This document shows, piece by piece, positions 15,577 to 24,931 of a stretch of 64,000 nucleotides of DNA. The translations under genes and the position numbers were made by a program. This stretch comes from Polyangiaceae bacterium. GTDB taxonomy: Bacteria > Myxococcota_A > Polyangia > Polyangiales > Polyangiaceae. Positions within the stretch are counted from its first letter, which is position 1, and every line of letters starts with the position of its first letter. Below the pieces are notes generated by a model that was not told where the DNA came from, did not search any database, and worked only from the letters and a program-made list of their open reading frames with translations. Where the stretch lies: contig WQZB01000006.1 in NCBI GenBank assembly GCA_009780955.1, positions 1 through 64,000 on the forward strand, read 5' to 3'.

Positions 15577-17499
15577 ATGACTTCGAAACCACCCAGCATC
15601 GAACCGTCACCTCAAGCTGGCAGGCCGGCGATGCTCCCGGCGCCCGTTCTCAGAAAGCTTGCAAAGCTTGTCGAACTCGGGTTTTCCGCACGCGCCCCGC
15701 TTACGCTTCAACTGCTAGGCCGCCTCTTGCTCCACGCCGCGGCTGTCGGCGCTGCCGTTGGCTTTGTAAGCCTTCTGTTCGTCGTGGGTCTCGAGCTCAC
15801 GCAGCACGTGCTGCTCGAGCGACTTGCTGGATACTTGCCTCTTCGCGCCGCGGGCGAAGCGTCGCCTCGACGCACCTTTGTCACACACTTTCGACCGTGG
15901 CTCATGTTTTTTCTGCCGGCCGTCGGCGGCCTGCTCGCGGGCCTCGTATCCCAGCTTGCCCCCGAAACGCGTGGCGGCGGCGCCGACGCCATCATCGCAG
16001 CCTTTCACGAACGCCATGGCGACGTCCGACGGCGTACACCGTTCGTGAAGATCCTCGCGTCGATCGCGACGCTTGGCTTCGGTGGCTCGGGCGGGCGGGA
16101 AGGTCCGACCATGCAGATCGGCGGATCGATCGGGTCGATCGTTGGCCACTACTTGCGCGTCACCGATCGCGAGCGTCGCATTCTTCTCGTGGCTGGATTG
16201 GCTGCGGGCATGGCTGCTGTTTTCCGCACGCCTCTCGGTGCCGCAATTCTCGCTGTGGAGATCCTTCACAAGAACGACTTCGAGTCCGACGCGCTCGTGC
16301 CATCGGTTCTCGCAAGCGTCGTATCGTACTCCGTTTTTATCTCATTTTTCGGGGAGTCAACGCTCTTTGCGCATGCTGCAAAATACACTTTTTTGCCGGC
16401 GCATCTGCCTTTGTATGCCCTGATGGCTCTTGTCGTGTGCGGTGTGGCTTCGATCTTCGTGCACTCGATGAATGCGACAAAGCGCATCTCGTCGCGATTG
16501 CCCCTGCCAGCGTGGCTCAAGCCCGCCGTTGGCGGCATGGGCCTTGGCCTCGTCGCGACGCCGATCGTCTACATGCGCATAGGCGAAGGGCAGGGGCTTG
16601 GCATTCTCGGCGGAGGCTACGGCGCGGCCCAAGTGGCCATTACCGGAGCAGCCTGGCTGCCCAGTGGGTGGGGCGCCGTCGAGGTCCTGCTCTTGCTCGG
16701 CGCTGTGAAGATCATTGCCACATCGTTTACCGTGGGCAGCGGCGGCAGCGCCGGCGACTTTGGGCCGTCGATCGTCTTGGGCGGCATCTTCGGCGGAGCC
16801 TTTGGACGCGCCGCCCAGTTGCTTTTGCCGAATGCAAATATCGACGCCGGAGCCTTTGCGCTCGTTGGCATGGGCACGTTCTATGGGGGCTTGGCCCACG
16901 TGCCCATTGGGTCGCTCGTTATGACGTGTGAACTTGCGGGAAGCTACGATCTGCTCGTCCCGCTCATGCTCGCCGAAAGCATTGCATTCGTCACGCTTCG
17001 CAACCACTCGCTTTATCACTCGCAGGTGGGGAGCAAGCGTGAGTCTCCTGCACATCGCCACGAGCTTATCTTCGATATGCTCAAGCAGATTCGTGTCGAC
17101 GAGGTGCTCGTCAAAGATCGATCGGTTTCCACCTTTCGCCGCAGCACGCCTGCTTCGGAGGTGATCCAAATCGTTGCCGAGGCCGACGGGCAAGACGCAT
17201 TTCCGGTCATTGACGACGATGGCATGCTCGTTGGTGTGATCACCTCCGAAGTCCTCCGCACCATGACGTCAGATCCCGACATTGGCGCGCTCACGCTCGC
17301 CCACGATCTCATGGCCCCACCCGCTTCGGTCAGCGAAAAAGACGATTTGCACAGTGCACTCGACGTTCTGCTCGAAAGCGGAATGCGCCAGATCTTGATT
17401 ACCGACGACGCAGGGCAGGTGATTGGCCTTCTCGATCTCACCGAGATCACGGCGGCCTATTTGGCGACAGCAGACTCTGATGCGCCAACGATGCGATAG
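15577..17499 (+). CDS. ClC-family chloride channel/antiporter with C-terminal CBS pair
   Basis: A 640-residue inner-membrane ClC protein. After a ~45-residue soluble N-terminus come the ClC helices with the two signature loops. GSGGREGPTMQIGG (about residues 169-182) contains the gating Glu of GREGP. The second loop, GSGGSAGDFGPSIVLGG, is the anion-site loop. The first anion-site loop is R-G-G-G-A-D instead of GSGIP. From about residue 500 a CBS-domain pair follows (VDEVLVKDRSV and FPVIDDDGMLVGVITS, then ALDVLLESGMRQILITDDAGQVIGLLD), which usually binds nucleotides and gates transport. The start at 15577 avoids a 31-residue non-hydrophobic extension. The last 43 bp overlap the convergent DUF2156 gene. 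Confidence 0.93.
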   Translation: MTSKPPSIEPSPQAGRPAMLPAPVLRKLAKLVELGFSARAPLTLQLLGRLLLHAAAVGAAVGFVSLLFVVGLELTQHVLLERLAGYLPLRAAGEASPRRTFVTHFRPWLMFFLPAVGGLLAGLVSQLAPETRGGGADAIIAAFHERHGDVRRRTPFVKILASIATLGFGGSGGREGPTMQIGGSIGSIVGHYLRVTDRERRILLVAGLAAGMAAVFRTPLGAAILAVEILHKNDFESDALVPSVLASVVSYSVFISFFGESTLFAHAAKYTFLPAHLPLYALMALVVCGVASIFVHSMNATKRISSRLPLPAWLKPAVGGMGLGLVATPIVYMRIGEGQGLGILGGGYGAAQVAITGAAWLPSGWGAVEVLLLLGAVKIIATSFTVGSGGSAGDFGPSIVLGGIFGGAFGRAAQLLLPNANIDAGAFALVGMGTFYGGLAHVPIGSLVMTCELAGSYDLLVPLMLAESIAFVTLRNHSLYHSQVGSKRESPAHRHELIFDMLKQIRVDEVLVKDRSVSTFRRSTPASEVIQIVAEADGQDAFPVIDDDGMLVGVITSEVLRTMTSDPDIGALTLAHDLMAPPASVSEKDDLHSALDVLLESGMRQILITDDAGQVIGLLDLTEITAAYLATADSDAPTMR

Positions 17500-18827
17500 C
17501 GTGCGCCCCAAAGGATGACGGCCGCGAGCGCTGGAGCGGCGCACGCAACAGCCACGATGAGCGTATCGAGCACGCCGCGAGTGTGCCTTACATTCCAGAG
17601 CATCGCTTCGAGCAGGGTAAGAGCCGCATCGAACGTTACGGCGATTGCCAGCGCCGTAATCAACGGCGTTCGCGGCCGGCGCACCACGCGGAAAAGGCCG
17701 AACGACAAAAGCACATTGAAGATGACCCATGCCCACTTGATGTGTGTTCCAAAAAACCATGGGTACGTGGGGGCTGCGGCGAGCACGATCGTCCACGGAA
17801 CGAGCAGGGTTGCTAGTGCGCGAAGCGCAAACGTCGGTCCACGCAAGAGCGAACGAATGCCAAAGCGCAAAAAGCCGCCGCGCGTGAATGCAGAAAGAGC
17901 ATCGATGAGCGAGATGGCCGGACTCTGCGAGACGGGGTAGGTGAGGTAAATCACCAACCATTCTTTAGGATTCAACTTTGCTTTGTACGCGCGAAGCCCG
18001 TCGAAATCATAAAGCGGGCTCGCTACGCGACGCAAAAGACGCAAAATGCCCGAGACATTGCCCGCGAGCGGCGCGAGTCCCAAAGTGAGCCAGCGATAGC
18101 CTGCATCGTTTGCCCATCGCATGACGGCGTCGACAAGGAGCTCGCTGGTGCCGTTCGGTGCGCTCGGATCACGAATGAGGTGCTCAATGAACCAACCGGC
18201 GCGTGCAGGTACGGAAATGACGCTCGCGAAACCGCAGATTTCGTCGTCGATTTCGGCGACGAAGCATGTGCGATCAGCCAACGTGCCAAAGGGCCCTACG
18301 CTCACAAGAAATCCCATGGGGGCCATGTGGTGAGTGGCCATCCAGCGGGCTGCAACGCGGTTGAGTGCATTGCGCGTGGGGCCTTGGGCTAGGTCGTCGT
18401 CACGCGTTTCACGAACGGTAACGCCTTTGGCACGCGCGCGGCGCAGTTGCTCACGCAAACTCGGACGAGCCGCGAGAGTCGTGAGCCATTCGTGAGGATC
18501 CCACACGGGTTGCTCGCCCACGGCAAACGACTCGAATTCGCCCGAGACAGCTTTTTGGAAGCGCTCTTCGGTGGCAAAGAAGCAGCAACGCTTGCCGGCT
18601 GCACGCGCGGCGTGAGCAAAGGATTCTGCGACGTCGCCAAGCGCCTCGGTTGCGGCAATGGGGGCGCCGGCAGCAACCCACGCATAGCCCGTATCGACGT
18701 ATGCAACGCACGCGTCGCCGTGAAAAAAGTAGGTGTAACCTGCACCTACGGTCTGAAACGCGGTTGCGTTCCATCCGTGCCTGCGAACAAGTTCGAGCAG
18801 GCGCTGTCGGGAGCTCGCAGGATTCAT
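17457..18827 (-). CDS. DUF2156/LPG-synthetase-C-like acyltransferase with C-terminal membrane helices
   Basis: A 456-residue protein. The N-terminal ~320 residues have the tandem-GNAT look of the MprF catalytic domain/DUF2156: YTYFFHGDACVAYVDTGYAW, then VWDPHEWLTTLAARPSLREQLRRARAKGV, a central GFASVISVPARAGWFIEHLIRDP, and YDFDGLRAYKAKLNPKEW with the KxKFxPxW-like end. Then come roughly four hydrophobic helices (LVPWTIVLAAAPTYPWFF to TLIVAVACAAPALAAVILW). MprF-type enzymes move aminoacyl groups from tRNA to phosphatidylglycerol; here the membrane domain is C-terminal and short, so the substrate is uncertain. Start ATG 18827; a GTG six codons earlier is possible. Divergent from the methyltransferase gene. 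Confidence 0.8.
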   Translation of the reverse strand: MNPASSRQRLLELVRRHGWNATAFQTVGAGYTYFFHGDACVAYVDTGYAWVAAGAPIAATEALGDVAESFAHAARAAGKRCCFFATEERFQKAVSGEFESFAVGEQPVWDPHEWLTTLAARPSLREQLRRARAKGVTVRETRDDDLAQGPTRNALNRVAARWMATHHMAPMGFLVSVGPFGTLADRTCFVAEIDDEICGFASVISVPARAGWFIEHLIRDPSAPNGTSELLVDAVMRWANDAGYRWLTLGLAPLAGNVSGILRLLRRVASPLYDFDGLRAYKAKLNPKEWLVIYLTYPVSQSPAISLIDALSAFTRGGFLRFGIRSLLRGPTFALRALATLLVPWTIVLAAAPTYPWFFGTHIKWAWVIFNVLLSFGLFRVVRRPRTPLITALAIAVTFDAALTLLEAMLWNVRHTRGVLDTLIVAVACAAPALAAVILWGARYRIVGASESAVAK

Positions 18828-18866
18828 CGATACGGCCGACTGCACGCGCGGCTATTCTACAAGCCC

Positions 18867-19490
18867 ATGGGACCTATTTTCGCTTACTTCTACGATTCCT
18901 TCATGCGCAAAACAGAGGAGACTTGTCTTGCACCGTGGCGCAGGGAGCTTTTGTCAGAGGTGGGTGGCCGTGTGCTCGAAATCGGCGCTGGCACTGGAGC
19001 GTGCCTTCGGCACTACCCACGCGCGGTCACGCGGCTCGTCGTCGCGGAGCCCGACCGGTGGATGCGCGCGCGGCTTGCCCGCGGCATTGCAGGCGGCGGA
19101 GGGGCGATCTGCCCATCAGCCATCGAAACGTCTGCGGCCTCTGCCGATGCCCTGCCATTTGATGATGCGTCGTTCGATGCGGTTGTCTCGATGCTTGTAC
19201 TTTGCTCCGTGCCCAATCAAGCCTTAGTACTCGCCGAGATCCGGCGCGTGCTCATCCCGGGCGGCCGGTTCGTCTTCCTCGAGCACGTTGCCTCCGATGA
19301 TCCAAAAAGCTTTGCGTGGCAGCGTTGGCTCGACCCCATGTGGAGCTGCTTTGCTTCGGGGTGCCATATCACGCGCCGCACGCTCGAGGCGATCCGCAGT
19401 GCTGGTTTCGAGCTTGAACGCGAAGAGCACGCGAACATGCAAGGATCTTTTTCGTGCCTGGCTCCCACCGTGCGCGGCATCGCACGGTGA
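18867..19490 (+). CDS. Class I SAM-dependent methyltransferase
   Basis: A 207-residue methyltransferase of the UbiE/METTL7-like kind. Motif I is VLEIGAGTGACLRHYP, motif II VVAEPDRWM, a post-II motif is ASADALPFDDASFDAVVSMLVLCSV, and motif III is IRRVLIPGGRFVFLEHVASDD. The C-terminus (WQRWLDPMWSCFASGCHITR) resembles the lipid/thiol-methylating METTL7 group. Substrate unknown. The start at 18867 is chosen because homology begins there; the frame is open further upstream but overlaps the divergent DUF2156 gene. Its TGA stop merges with the left end of repeat copy B. Confidence 0.9.
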   Translation: MGPIFAYFYDSFMRKTEETCLAPWRRELLSEVGGRVLEIGAGTGACLRHYPRAVTRLVVAEPDRWMRARLARGIAGGGGAICPSAIETSAASADALPFDDASFDAVVSMLVLCSVPNQALVLAEIRRVLIPGGRFVFLEHVASDDPKSFAWQRWLDPMWSCFASGCHITRRTLEAIRSAGFELEREEHANMQGSFSCLAPTVRGIAR

Positions 19491-19611
19491 CCGCTTTCGA
19501 TTTGACGCGATCTCTTCGTTGGCGGCTGCGGTCCGGTCCTCAAAGCCGAAGCAGGCTGTTCCGGTCCGGTCCTCGCCGCCGCCTCGACCTCGCGTCAACT
19601 TGAAAGCGGTC
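19489..19611. repeat. Palindromic intergenic repeat, copy B
   Basis: A 123-bp element. Left end GACCGCTTTCGATTTGACGC begins inside the TGA stop of the methyltransferase gene. Right end GCGTCAACTTGAAAGCGGTC is its imperfect inverted complement. The inner part (GTTGGCGGCTGCGGT, then a CTGTTCCGGTCCGGTCCT stretch) is shared with copies C and D. It lacks the GTGCGTGTGCT hairpin. Confidence 0.85.
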
Positions 19612-19652
19612 CAATCTCATTAATGCATGCATCATGCATTCGCGCGCATGTT

Positions 19653-20555
19653 TCAATCCGTCAGCTTGGTTTTTGCCGGCAAGTAAAACCCTGCGCCAAC
19701 GAAGACCATTTGATTGAACTTGAACGTGCGGTCTTCCGAATTGATTTGATTGTCGGGGAACGACGCGTTGGGACCGCCACCCCGCGTGTCGAAGCCGGAT
19801 CGATTCCACGAGAACGGCAAAGCGCGATACTCGATGTTGAGGCTAATGAAGCTTGCCAAGTAAAAGGTAAGCCCTAAACCAAAGGTTGGCGCAACCGCGA
19901 CGCGCGACTTCGTGTTGAATGCCCCGGGCGTTGCACTCGTACAATGATCTGGGGAGCAGTCTCCGCGCTCGTCAACGCCAATGAACGCAGCACCACCGTG
20001 GATGTAGAGATCTGTGTCGACGAAAAGCTTCTGAAAGAGAGCGAGCTTTCCGCGGAACGGGCTGAAGGTGATCTGGGGAGCGGCCATCCATTTCAACTTA
20101 CCCGTTTGATCGGCAAACGAGCCTTGGCCTTGGCCCGGGAGATTAATCGCCGTGCGCGAATTGCGCGGCGCCGTGGAGTTGATCTTGTCGGTTAGATCGG
20201 TATCCAGATTTGCAGCAGCAACGCCCCCGAACACACCGATACCAAGCCAGTCGAACAAATTGTACTGCAGGCGACCCGACACGAAGATGGTGCGCTGGTA
20301 CTCGTCGAGCAGCGTGAAGCCTGGCCCAACGGCAAGCTCGAGGCGCCCTTCGCGGTACAGGCGCGCCTTTCGCACTGACGGTGCTCCTGCGAGCGGACCG
20401 GTCAACTGGATTTCTTGCGCCTTGGCGGGCTTCGATACGGCTGTCGTGCCGAAAGCCACGCATGCTGCGATCGTGGTAGCGCCAAGACTGCGCCGGATAC
20501 GCAGCAAGAGCGGAGAGCGGTAGGTGTTGGAGGCGAACAAGTGGCGCTTCGGCAT
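19653..20555 (-). CDS. Outer-membrane beta-barrel protein, GltB-like
   Basis: About 300 residues. Signal peptide (SLGATTIAACVAFGTTAV to AKAQ) followed by a barrel built of alternating strands: RLELAVGPGFTLLDEYQRTI, LQYNLFDWLGIGVFGGVAA, AAPQITFSPFRGKLALFQ, FGLGLTFYLASFISLNIEYRAL. It ends in a strand with FVGAGFYLPAKTKLTD. The architecture matches the myxobacterial outer-membrane beta-barrel family that includes Glt/Nfs barrel proteins. It directly follows the larger barrel gene. Start ATG 20555 has GAGGAAAG just upstream; an ATG at 20579 would overlap the upstream stop by four bases. Assignment as GltB rests on pairing and locus context, not on a search. Confidence 0.75.
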   Translation of the reverse strand: MPKRHLFASNTYRSPLLLRIRRSLGATTIAACVAFGTTAVSKPAKAQEIQLTGPLAGAPSVRKARLYREGRLELAVGPGFTLLDEYQRTIFVSGRLQYNLFDWLGIGVFGGVAAANLDTDLTDKINSTAPRNSRTAINLPGQGQGSFADQTGKLKWMAAPQITFSPFRGKLALFQKLFVDTDLYIHGGAAFIGVDERGDCSPDHCTSATPGAFNTKSRVAVAPTFGLGLTFYLASFISLNIEYRALPFSWNRSGFDTRGGGPNASFPDNQINSEDRTFKFNQMVFVGAGFYLPAKTKLTD

Positions 20556-20575
20556 GACTTTCCTCGTCCGGGCAA

Positions 20576-21601
20576 TCACTTGGGAAGCCTATATTCCCAG
20601 CTAAACGGCAAAAACACGCTGATGCCGACCTGGGCCTGAATGTCGTTGGTGAGCTGCTTGTTGCCGTACCACGTACTTTGGTTCGTTTCCTGCCCGGTCA
20701 CCACCTCGGTGTTCTCGAGGCGTTCGACGTAGATGTAGTCGCGCAGTTCAGCGGTCACTGCGAACCAACGATTTAGAAAAACACGCAACCCCAGGCCGAC
20801 CGACATGGCAAGGCGCCAGTCGTAGTCGAACTTGCGGTTGTCGGGATCGATGACTGCAATGGGGCGCGTGCGAAGCGCGCCAACGCCGCCAGTAACGAAC
20901 CCGTCGTAGTGGAAGATAAATTTGCTAAACCCCGAAAATTTTCCGTACATCGGCACGTACGTGAAGTTCACCGTACCGCCGGCCTGGTATTCGTTCAGCG
21001 GAACGGCCAGACGCGTTGCACGCCGATTCTCGAAGTTGAAGTCCGAGTCGTGGTTGAACGGCTGGTAGAAAGTGCCGTTTATGCCGATCGCCAAGACATT
21101 CGTGAGATAATAATTAATCCCCAGGCCTGGGCCCTGGTGAGTGACAAACTGGTCGTTGAAGCTGAAACTCCAGTACGGCAAGAGCTCGAAGCGATGTCGG
21201 CGGAGCGCATAAATCTGCTGCACAGCGTAGACGTCGGCTTGGACCTCTCGTTGTGCCATGTTGCTGATGTCCGCTTGCTTCGGACAGGCACTTGGATCGA
21301 CTTCGCATATGCCCGCTGCAGCGTTGGCAGGCGGAACGCTCCCCTGGTTTGCGTCTGCCGGCGGCTTTTCGCCTTCGGGCTTCGGCTCATCGAGCTCGAT
21401 TTCGCCGGCTGGTGAACCCTGGGCTGGTGGGGCTGGTGATGCGGGTGATCCTGGTGGAGGAGCCGGAGCTGGCGTCGGCGCTGCCGGTGGCGCCGGTCGC
21501 GTAGGCGCGGGCCTCCTTGCTTGCGCAAGGGGCTGCGCAAGGGCCACCTGCGGCAGCAACATCGTTGCCGCCAAAAGAAGCCAATATCGAGCCTGCTTCA
21601 T
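20576..21601 (-). CDS. Outer-membrane beta-barrel protein, GltA-like
   Basis: A 341-residue exported protein starting at ATG 21601 (GGAAGGGG upstream). The signal peptide ends in LPQVALAQ. A ~60-residue Pro/Ala-rich spacer follows and then a short segment with CEVDPSACPKQADIS, which may be disulphide-bonded. The rest is a beta-barrel with FELLPYWSFSFNDQFVTHQG, GLGINYYLTNVLAIGINGTF, AMSVGLGLRVFLNRWFAVTAE and a terminal strand QAQVGISVFLPFSWEYRLPK. In Myxococcus xanthus GltA and GltB are paired barrel proteins at the outer-membrane end of the gliding complex. The two genes here are in the same order and closely linked. Assignment is by architecture and context. Confidence 0.75.
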   Translation of the reverse strand: MKQARYWLLLAATMLLPQVALAQPLAQARRPAPTRPAPPAAPTPAPAPPPGSPASPAPPAQGSPAGEIELDEPKPEGEKPPADANQGSVPPANAAAGICEVDPSACPKQADISNMAQREVQADVYAVQQIYALRRHRFELLPYWSFSFNDQFVTHQGPGLGINYYLTNVLAIGINGTFYQPFNHDSDFNFENRRATRLAVPLNEYQAGGTVNFTYVPMYGKFSGFSKFIFHYDGFVTGGVGALRTRPIAVIDPDNRKFDYDWRLAMSVGLGLRVFLNRWFAVTAELRDYIYVERLENTEVVTGQETNQSTWYGNKQLTNDIQAQVGISVFLPFSWEYRLPK

Positions 21602-21827
21602 CGCGAACCCCTTCCGCTTCGACGTGCGCGAGTGTGCGTAACGCATGAGAAAAATTGGGGATTCAGACAATTAGCCAAACCGCGGCGCACGATATCATGT
21701 TTTTTTTGAGCCGAGCAATCTCTAAAAGGCGCTCTCTTGCTGCAAACGCTGCAAAGCGAAGACGAGGCCCGTGATGTACACGAGATCTGCGCCGCCTGAT
21801 TGACTGTGGGATACATAGGTTTGGAAT

Positions 21828-23069
21828 TCACGCGGCTTCCGATTCGTTGTCGCCCTTGCCAAACAGCGCCTCAACGAAGTCTGCAACGACGAATTCGCGC
21901 AGGTCCTCCGCCCGTTCGCCGAGCCCAATGTATCGGACCGGCACCTTAAGTTCGTCGCAAACGCCAAGAATAACACCACCCTTGGCTGTTCCGTCGAGTT
22001 TCGTAAGGATAATTCCCGTAAGCTCTAACGCCTCTTTGAACAATGCCGCCTGTGTGAGCGCGTTTTGCCCTGTTGTGGCGTCGAGAACAAGCAAAGTCTC
22101 GTGAGGCGCGCCGTTCATCGCTTTTGCGATGGTGCGCTTCACTTTCTTGATCTCGTCCATCAGGTTCACTTTCGTATGAAGGCGCCCCGCGGTGTCAACG
22201 AGCAAGACGTCCGCCGATACCTCTTGAGCCTTTTTCGTGGCCTCGAACGCAACGGAGCCAGGATCTGCCCCTTCCTTGCCTTTGACAATGTCGGCGCCCA
22301 CGCGCTTGCCCCAGACTTCGAGCTGTTGGACGGCAGCTGCGCGGAATGTGTCGCCCGCGGCAAAGATGATCTTTTTGCCATCGGCATTCCACTTTGTTGC
22401 AAGCTTGCCAATCGTCGTTGTTTTGCCTACGCCGTTGACACCTACCACGAGAATGACGTGCGGCTTGTCGCGCTCGTCACGTTTGTCACTCTCGCCGCGG
22501 GAGCCAGAAAACGTGAGAATGCGCGTTGCCTCGGCGCGCAAAGCAGCCCAGACCGCATCGCTGTCGGCGAGTTCGTGCTTTGCCATGCCGTCGCGCAGGC
22601 GTCGAAGGATGGCTTGCGTGGTTTTCACGCCGACGTCGCTCGAGATCATGACCTCCTCCATCTGCTCGAGAAGGGTCGGATCGATCTCTTTGTTGCCAGC
22701 AAAAATAGCTTTGAGGCGTGCCATGAAGCCGCCTCGTGTGGCGGCAAGCCCTTTGCGCAGACCGGCCACGTCTTTCTTCGAAACAACGACAACGGCTGGC
22801 AGGGCACCAGGTTCTACTTGCTCGCCTGCCGCCGCCTCGCTTGTCTCGTTTGCCCCGCTTGGTGCGATCTCCGCGGCGTGGCCGTCGCCGACGGCTTGCG
22901 GTGCAGAAGGCTTTGGCGCAAGTTCCTTGGAAGGGGCTTCACCAAGCTTCTTTTGCGCTTTTTGCGTTTGCGGAAGCGCCTTTTTCCTGAAAAACAGGAC
23001 ATAGGCGACACCGACGGCCAAAACCGCGATGACGATCAAGGCGATCGGCAAAGTGCTCATCGGGCGCAT
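21828..23069 (-). CDS. ftsY: Signal recognition particle receptor FtsY
   Basis: A 413-residue SRP receptor GTPase that docks ribosome-SRP complexes at the membrane. An N-terminal membrane anchor (LPIALIVIAVLAVGVAYVLFF, about residues 7-27) and an acidic/Ala-rich linker precede the NG domain. P-loop GVNGVGKTTT is at 210-219, the G3-type DTAGR at 292-296 and TKLDGTAKGG at 356-365. The anchored form differs from the amphipathic-helix form of E. coli but is seen in other bacteria. It sits in a run of minus-strand genes between an Ig-like membrane protein and the GltA/GltB-like barrels. Confidence 0.97.
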   Translation of the reverse strand: MRPMSTLPIALIVIAVLAVGVAYVLFFRKKALPQTQKAQKKLGEAPSKELAPKPSAPQAVGDGHAAEIAPSGANETSEAAAGEQVEPGALPAVVVVSKKDVAGLRKGLAATRGGFMARLKAIFAGNKEIDPTLLEQMEEVMISSDVGVKTTQAILRRLRDGMAKHELADSDAVWAALRAEATRILTFSGSRGESDKRDERDKPHVILVVGVNGVGKTTTIGKLATKWNADGKKIIFAAGDTFRAAAVQQLEVWGKRVGADIVKGKEGADPGSVAFEATKKAQEVSADVLLVDTAGRLHTKVNLMDEIKKVKRTIAKAMNGAPHETLLVLDATTGQNALTQAALFKEALELTGIILTKLDGTAKGGVILGVCDELKVPVRYIGLGERAEDLREFVVADFVEALFGKGDNESEAA

Positions 23070-23096
23070 CTTTATAGAGACGCGCGCCTCGGTACG

Positions 23097-24911
23097 TCAA
23101 CGACGGTTATCGGTGCACGGGTCTTTTCGGGGTACAGACGGAGACATGTGGTCAACCGCACTTTCCGCGTTGGCGTCGACAATGGCTTGCCCGAAAGCGA
23201 CTTGTTCCACCGCCTCTGCCCAACGCGCAACCTCCGTGCTGCTTCCCGCCGCTTGTCGAATATGGCGGGGCGTTGGTTCCGGCAGGGTGTCGAACGGAAC
23301 GCCCACGCGACGCGCCCACGCGACCATGCGTGCCAAAAGCGCGCGGCGACGCGATACGAGAGCTATCGAAATTTCCCCGGCTCTTGGTGCCTGCTGCTCG
23401 AGCCGCGTGTGCAGCGGCGCCTCGGCAACGAGGCGATCGCCTTGGACGAGCGGTTGCAACACATCGAGACGGAAACGCCCGAACGCGTCTGCTTCGGTTT
23501 GTGCAAGGGTCGTCGTGCCGTCGAAACTTCCTCGCTCGATTCGCACGCGCGCGTGCGCGATTGCAGCGTCGTCGTGGGCGTCGGTGACGCTGCCAACAAG
23601 CCAGGCTTCGCCGCGATTCGCCGCGCGCACAAGCTTGACGTGGGGACGCGCATCTTGCCCGTCTAGCTCGCGCTGTGCGTGCTCCGACTCTGTTGTCGCG
23701 CGCGCTGTCATGGTTCGCTTGATCGCGATGCGGCCACCGAAAAAAAATGCCAGAGTCACAAGGCCTGCGAGAAAAATTGGCACCTTTGCGAGCATGCTAG
23801 GTTTCCGAAGCGGCAAAACCATGGCAACGTCGTCTGTCGGCTCGTAAAAAGGCACGTTTGGCACATAGCGTAGCTGTACGACCGCTTCTCTTGTGTTTTG
23901 CGTTTGCGCGACTTGCGCTGCGAACGTCAGCGTAGGTCGCGCGATGCCTTGCTCGACGGGCGCTCTGCCGACAAGGGCATCGCCGATGCGCGCTTCGACC
24001 GAGCCTTCGAGCACGGGGCCCATGCTCGATGTGACATTGACGGCGATTGGAATGCCCTCGCCCGGGACCATTGCCTCGATGTGGTTTGGCACGGAAAGCG
24101 AGACCTTCACGCGCCGCTCGATGCGCGCGGTTTCATCGGGGAACGAAGCGGCTGCGGTGCCCGCAAACGAAGCGCGGAGCAAACCAATGCCAGGCGCACC
24201 GAATTTCGAGCTTGCTACCTCGAAGCGCGCACGCCCACTCTCGTTGGTGAATGCAGTAGCGATCTCGCTATCGTGTTCGTTCGTGATCCGAATGGGCATC
24301 GGGACGTTGGGCGGCGAAGCAATTGCGCCGTCATCGACGCGTGCCAAAACTTCGATGGTTGTTTGCGGCTCGTCGAGCTCGATGACGTGTGGAACCGGAT
24401 CGAAGCGAAGCACGAGCCCTGCGCGCGACAGATCGAAAAGAAGATCGCGGGTGGATCCATCGATGAAATTGCCGCCTGCCCATGCAAGATGGGCAGAGTA
24501 AAGGTCCACTGGGAGCTTTGCACGAAAGCAGAATCGACCGCCTTCGTTTGTGAGAAGGCCGATGTCCTGATTCGAAGGCGACCGGGCGACACGAACGCTG
24601 CTCGCATTCGGCGTGCGGTCGCTATCCGTCTCGCAGTCGCGTGCAGAGGCGAGGGCGTCGCCAACCGCTGGATCGTGCGGGCTCGATTCGCGAACGATGT
24701 GGACCGTGATCGTCTCGCCTACAAGCGGTTCGTTCGCGTCGTTGACAAGGGATCCGGACAGCAAGAGATCGCCATGATCTTGAGAGGCTTGCGCGGTGAT
24801 GATGGACGTGCCTCGAATGCGGATTCGCACGCCGTCGGCGCGAGCAGATCCGGCGAACGCCAAGAGCGCCAAGAACGCGAACACGGCTACGAGCAAGCAG
24901 GCCCCATGCAT
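23097..24911 (-). CDS. Ig-like/carboxypeptidase-regulatory-like exported membrane protein
   Basis: About 604 residues. Signal peptide (CLLVAVFAFLALLAFAGSARA), then several Ig-like beta modules: LLLSGSLVNDANEPLVGETI, PMPIRITNEHDSEIATAFTNESGRARFEVAS and HIEAMVPGEGIPIAVNVTSS. A single membrane helix (VPIFLAGLVTLAFFFGG) follows near residue 420. Then comes another regulatory-like module (GSVTDAHDDAAIAHARVRIE) and an Arg-rich C-terminus with TPRHIRQAA...VARWAEAVEQVAFG, which weakly recalls DUF4129. Bulk of the protein is periplasmic. A GTG 20 codons earlier would overlap yraN by 40 bp, so ATG 24911 is preferred. The function is unknown; it may be a structural envelope protein. Confidence 0.65.
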   Translation of the reverse strand: MHGACLLVAVFAFLALLAFAGSARADGVRIRIRGTSIITAQASQDHGDLLLSGSLVNDANEPLVGETITVHIVRESSPHDPAVGDALASARDCETDSDRTPNASSVRVARSPSNQDIGLLTNEGGRFCFRAKLPVDLYSAHLAWAGGNFIDGSTRDLLFDLSRAGLVLRFDPVPHVIELDEPQTTIEVLARVDDGAIASPPNVPMPIRITNEHDSEIATAFTNESGRARFEVASSKFGAPGIGLLRASFAGTAAASFPDETARIERRVKVSLSVPNHIEAMVPGEGIPIAVNVTSSMGPVLEGSVEARIGDALVGRAPVEQGIARPTLTFAAQVAQTQNTREAVVQLRYVPNVPFYEPTDDVAMVLPLRKPSMLAKVPIFLAGLVTLAFFFGGRIAIKRTMTARATTESEHAQRELDGQDARPHVKLVRAANRGEAWLVGSVTDAHDDAAIAHARVRIERGSFDGTTTLAQTEADAFGRFRLDVLQPLVQGDRLVAEAPLHTRLEQQAPRAGEISIALVSRRRALLARMVAWARRVGVPFDTLPEPTPRHIRQAAGSSTEVARWAEAVEQVAFGQAIVDANAESAVDHMSPSVPRKDPCTDNRR

Positions 24912-24931
24912 GCGCCGCGACGAGATCGAAG

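Noticed and set aside
21700-21712. A T8 run as a possible terminator near the GltA-like gene
   Set aside because: No hairpin precedes it and its orientation does not follow the end of any gene.
22065-23666. A 533-codon plus-strand frame across ftsY and the Ig-like gene
   Set aside because: Antisense to two genes with clear motifs; its own translation is Arg/Cys/His-rich and resembles no protein.
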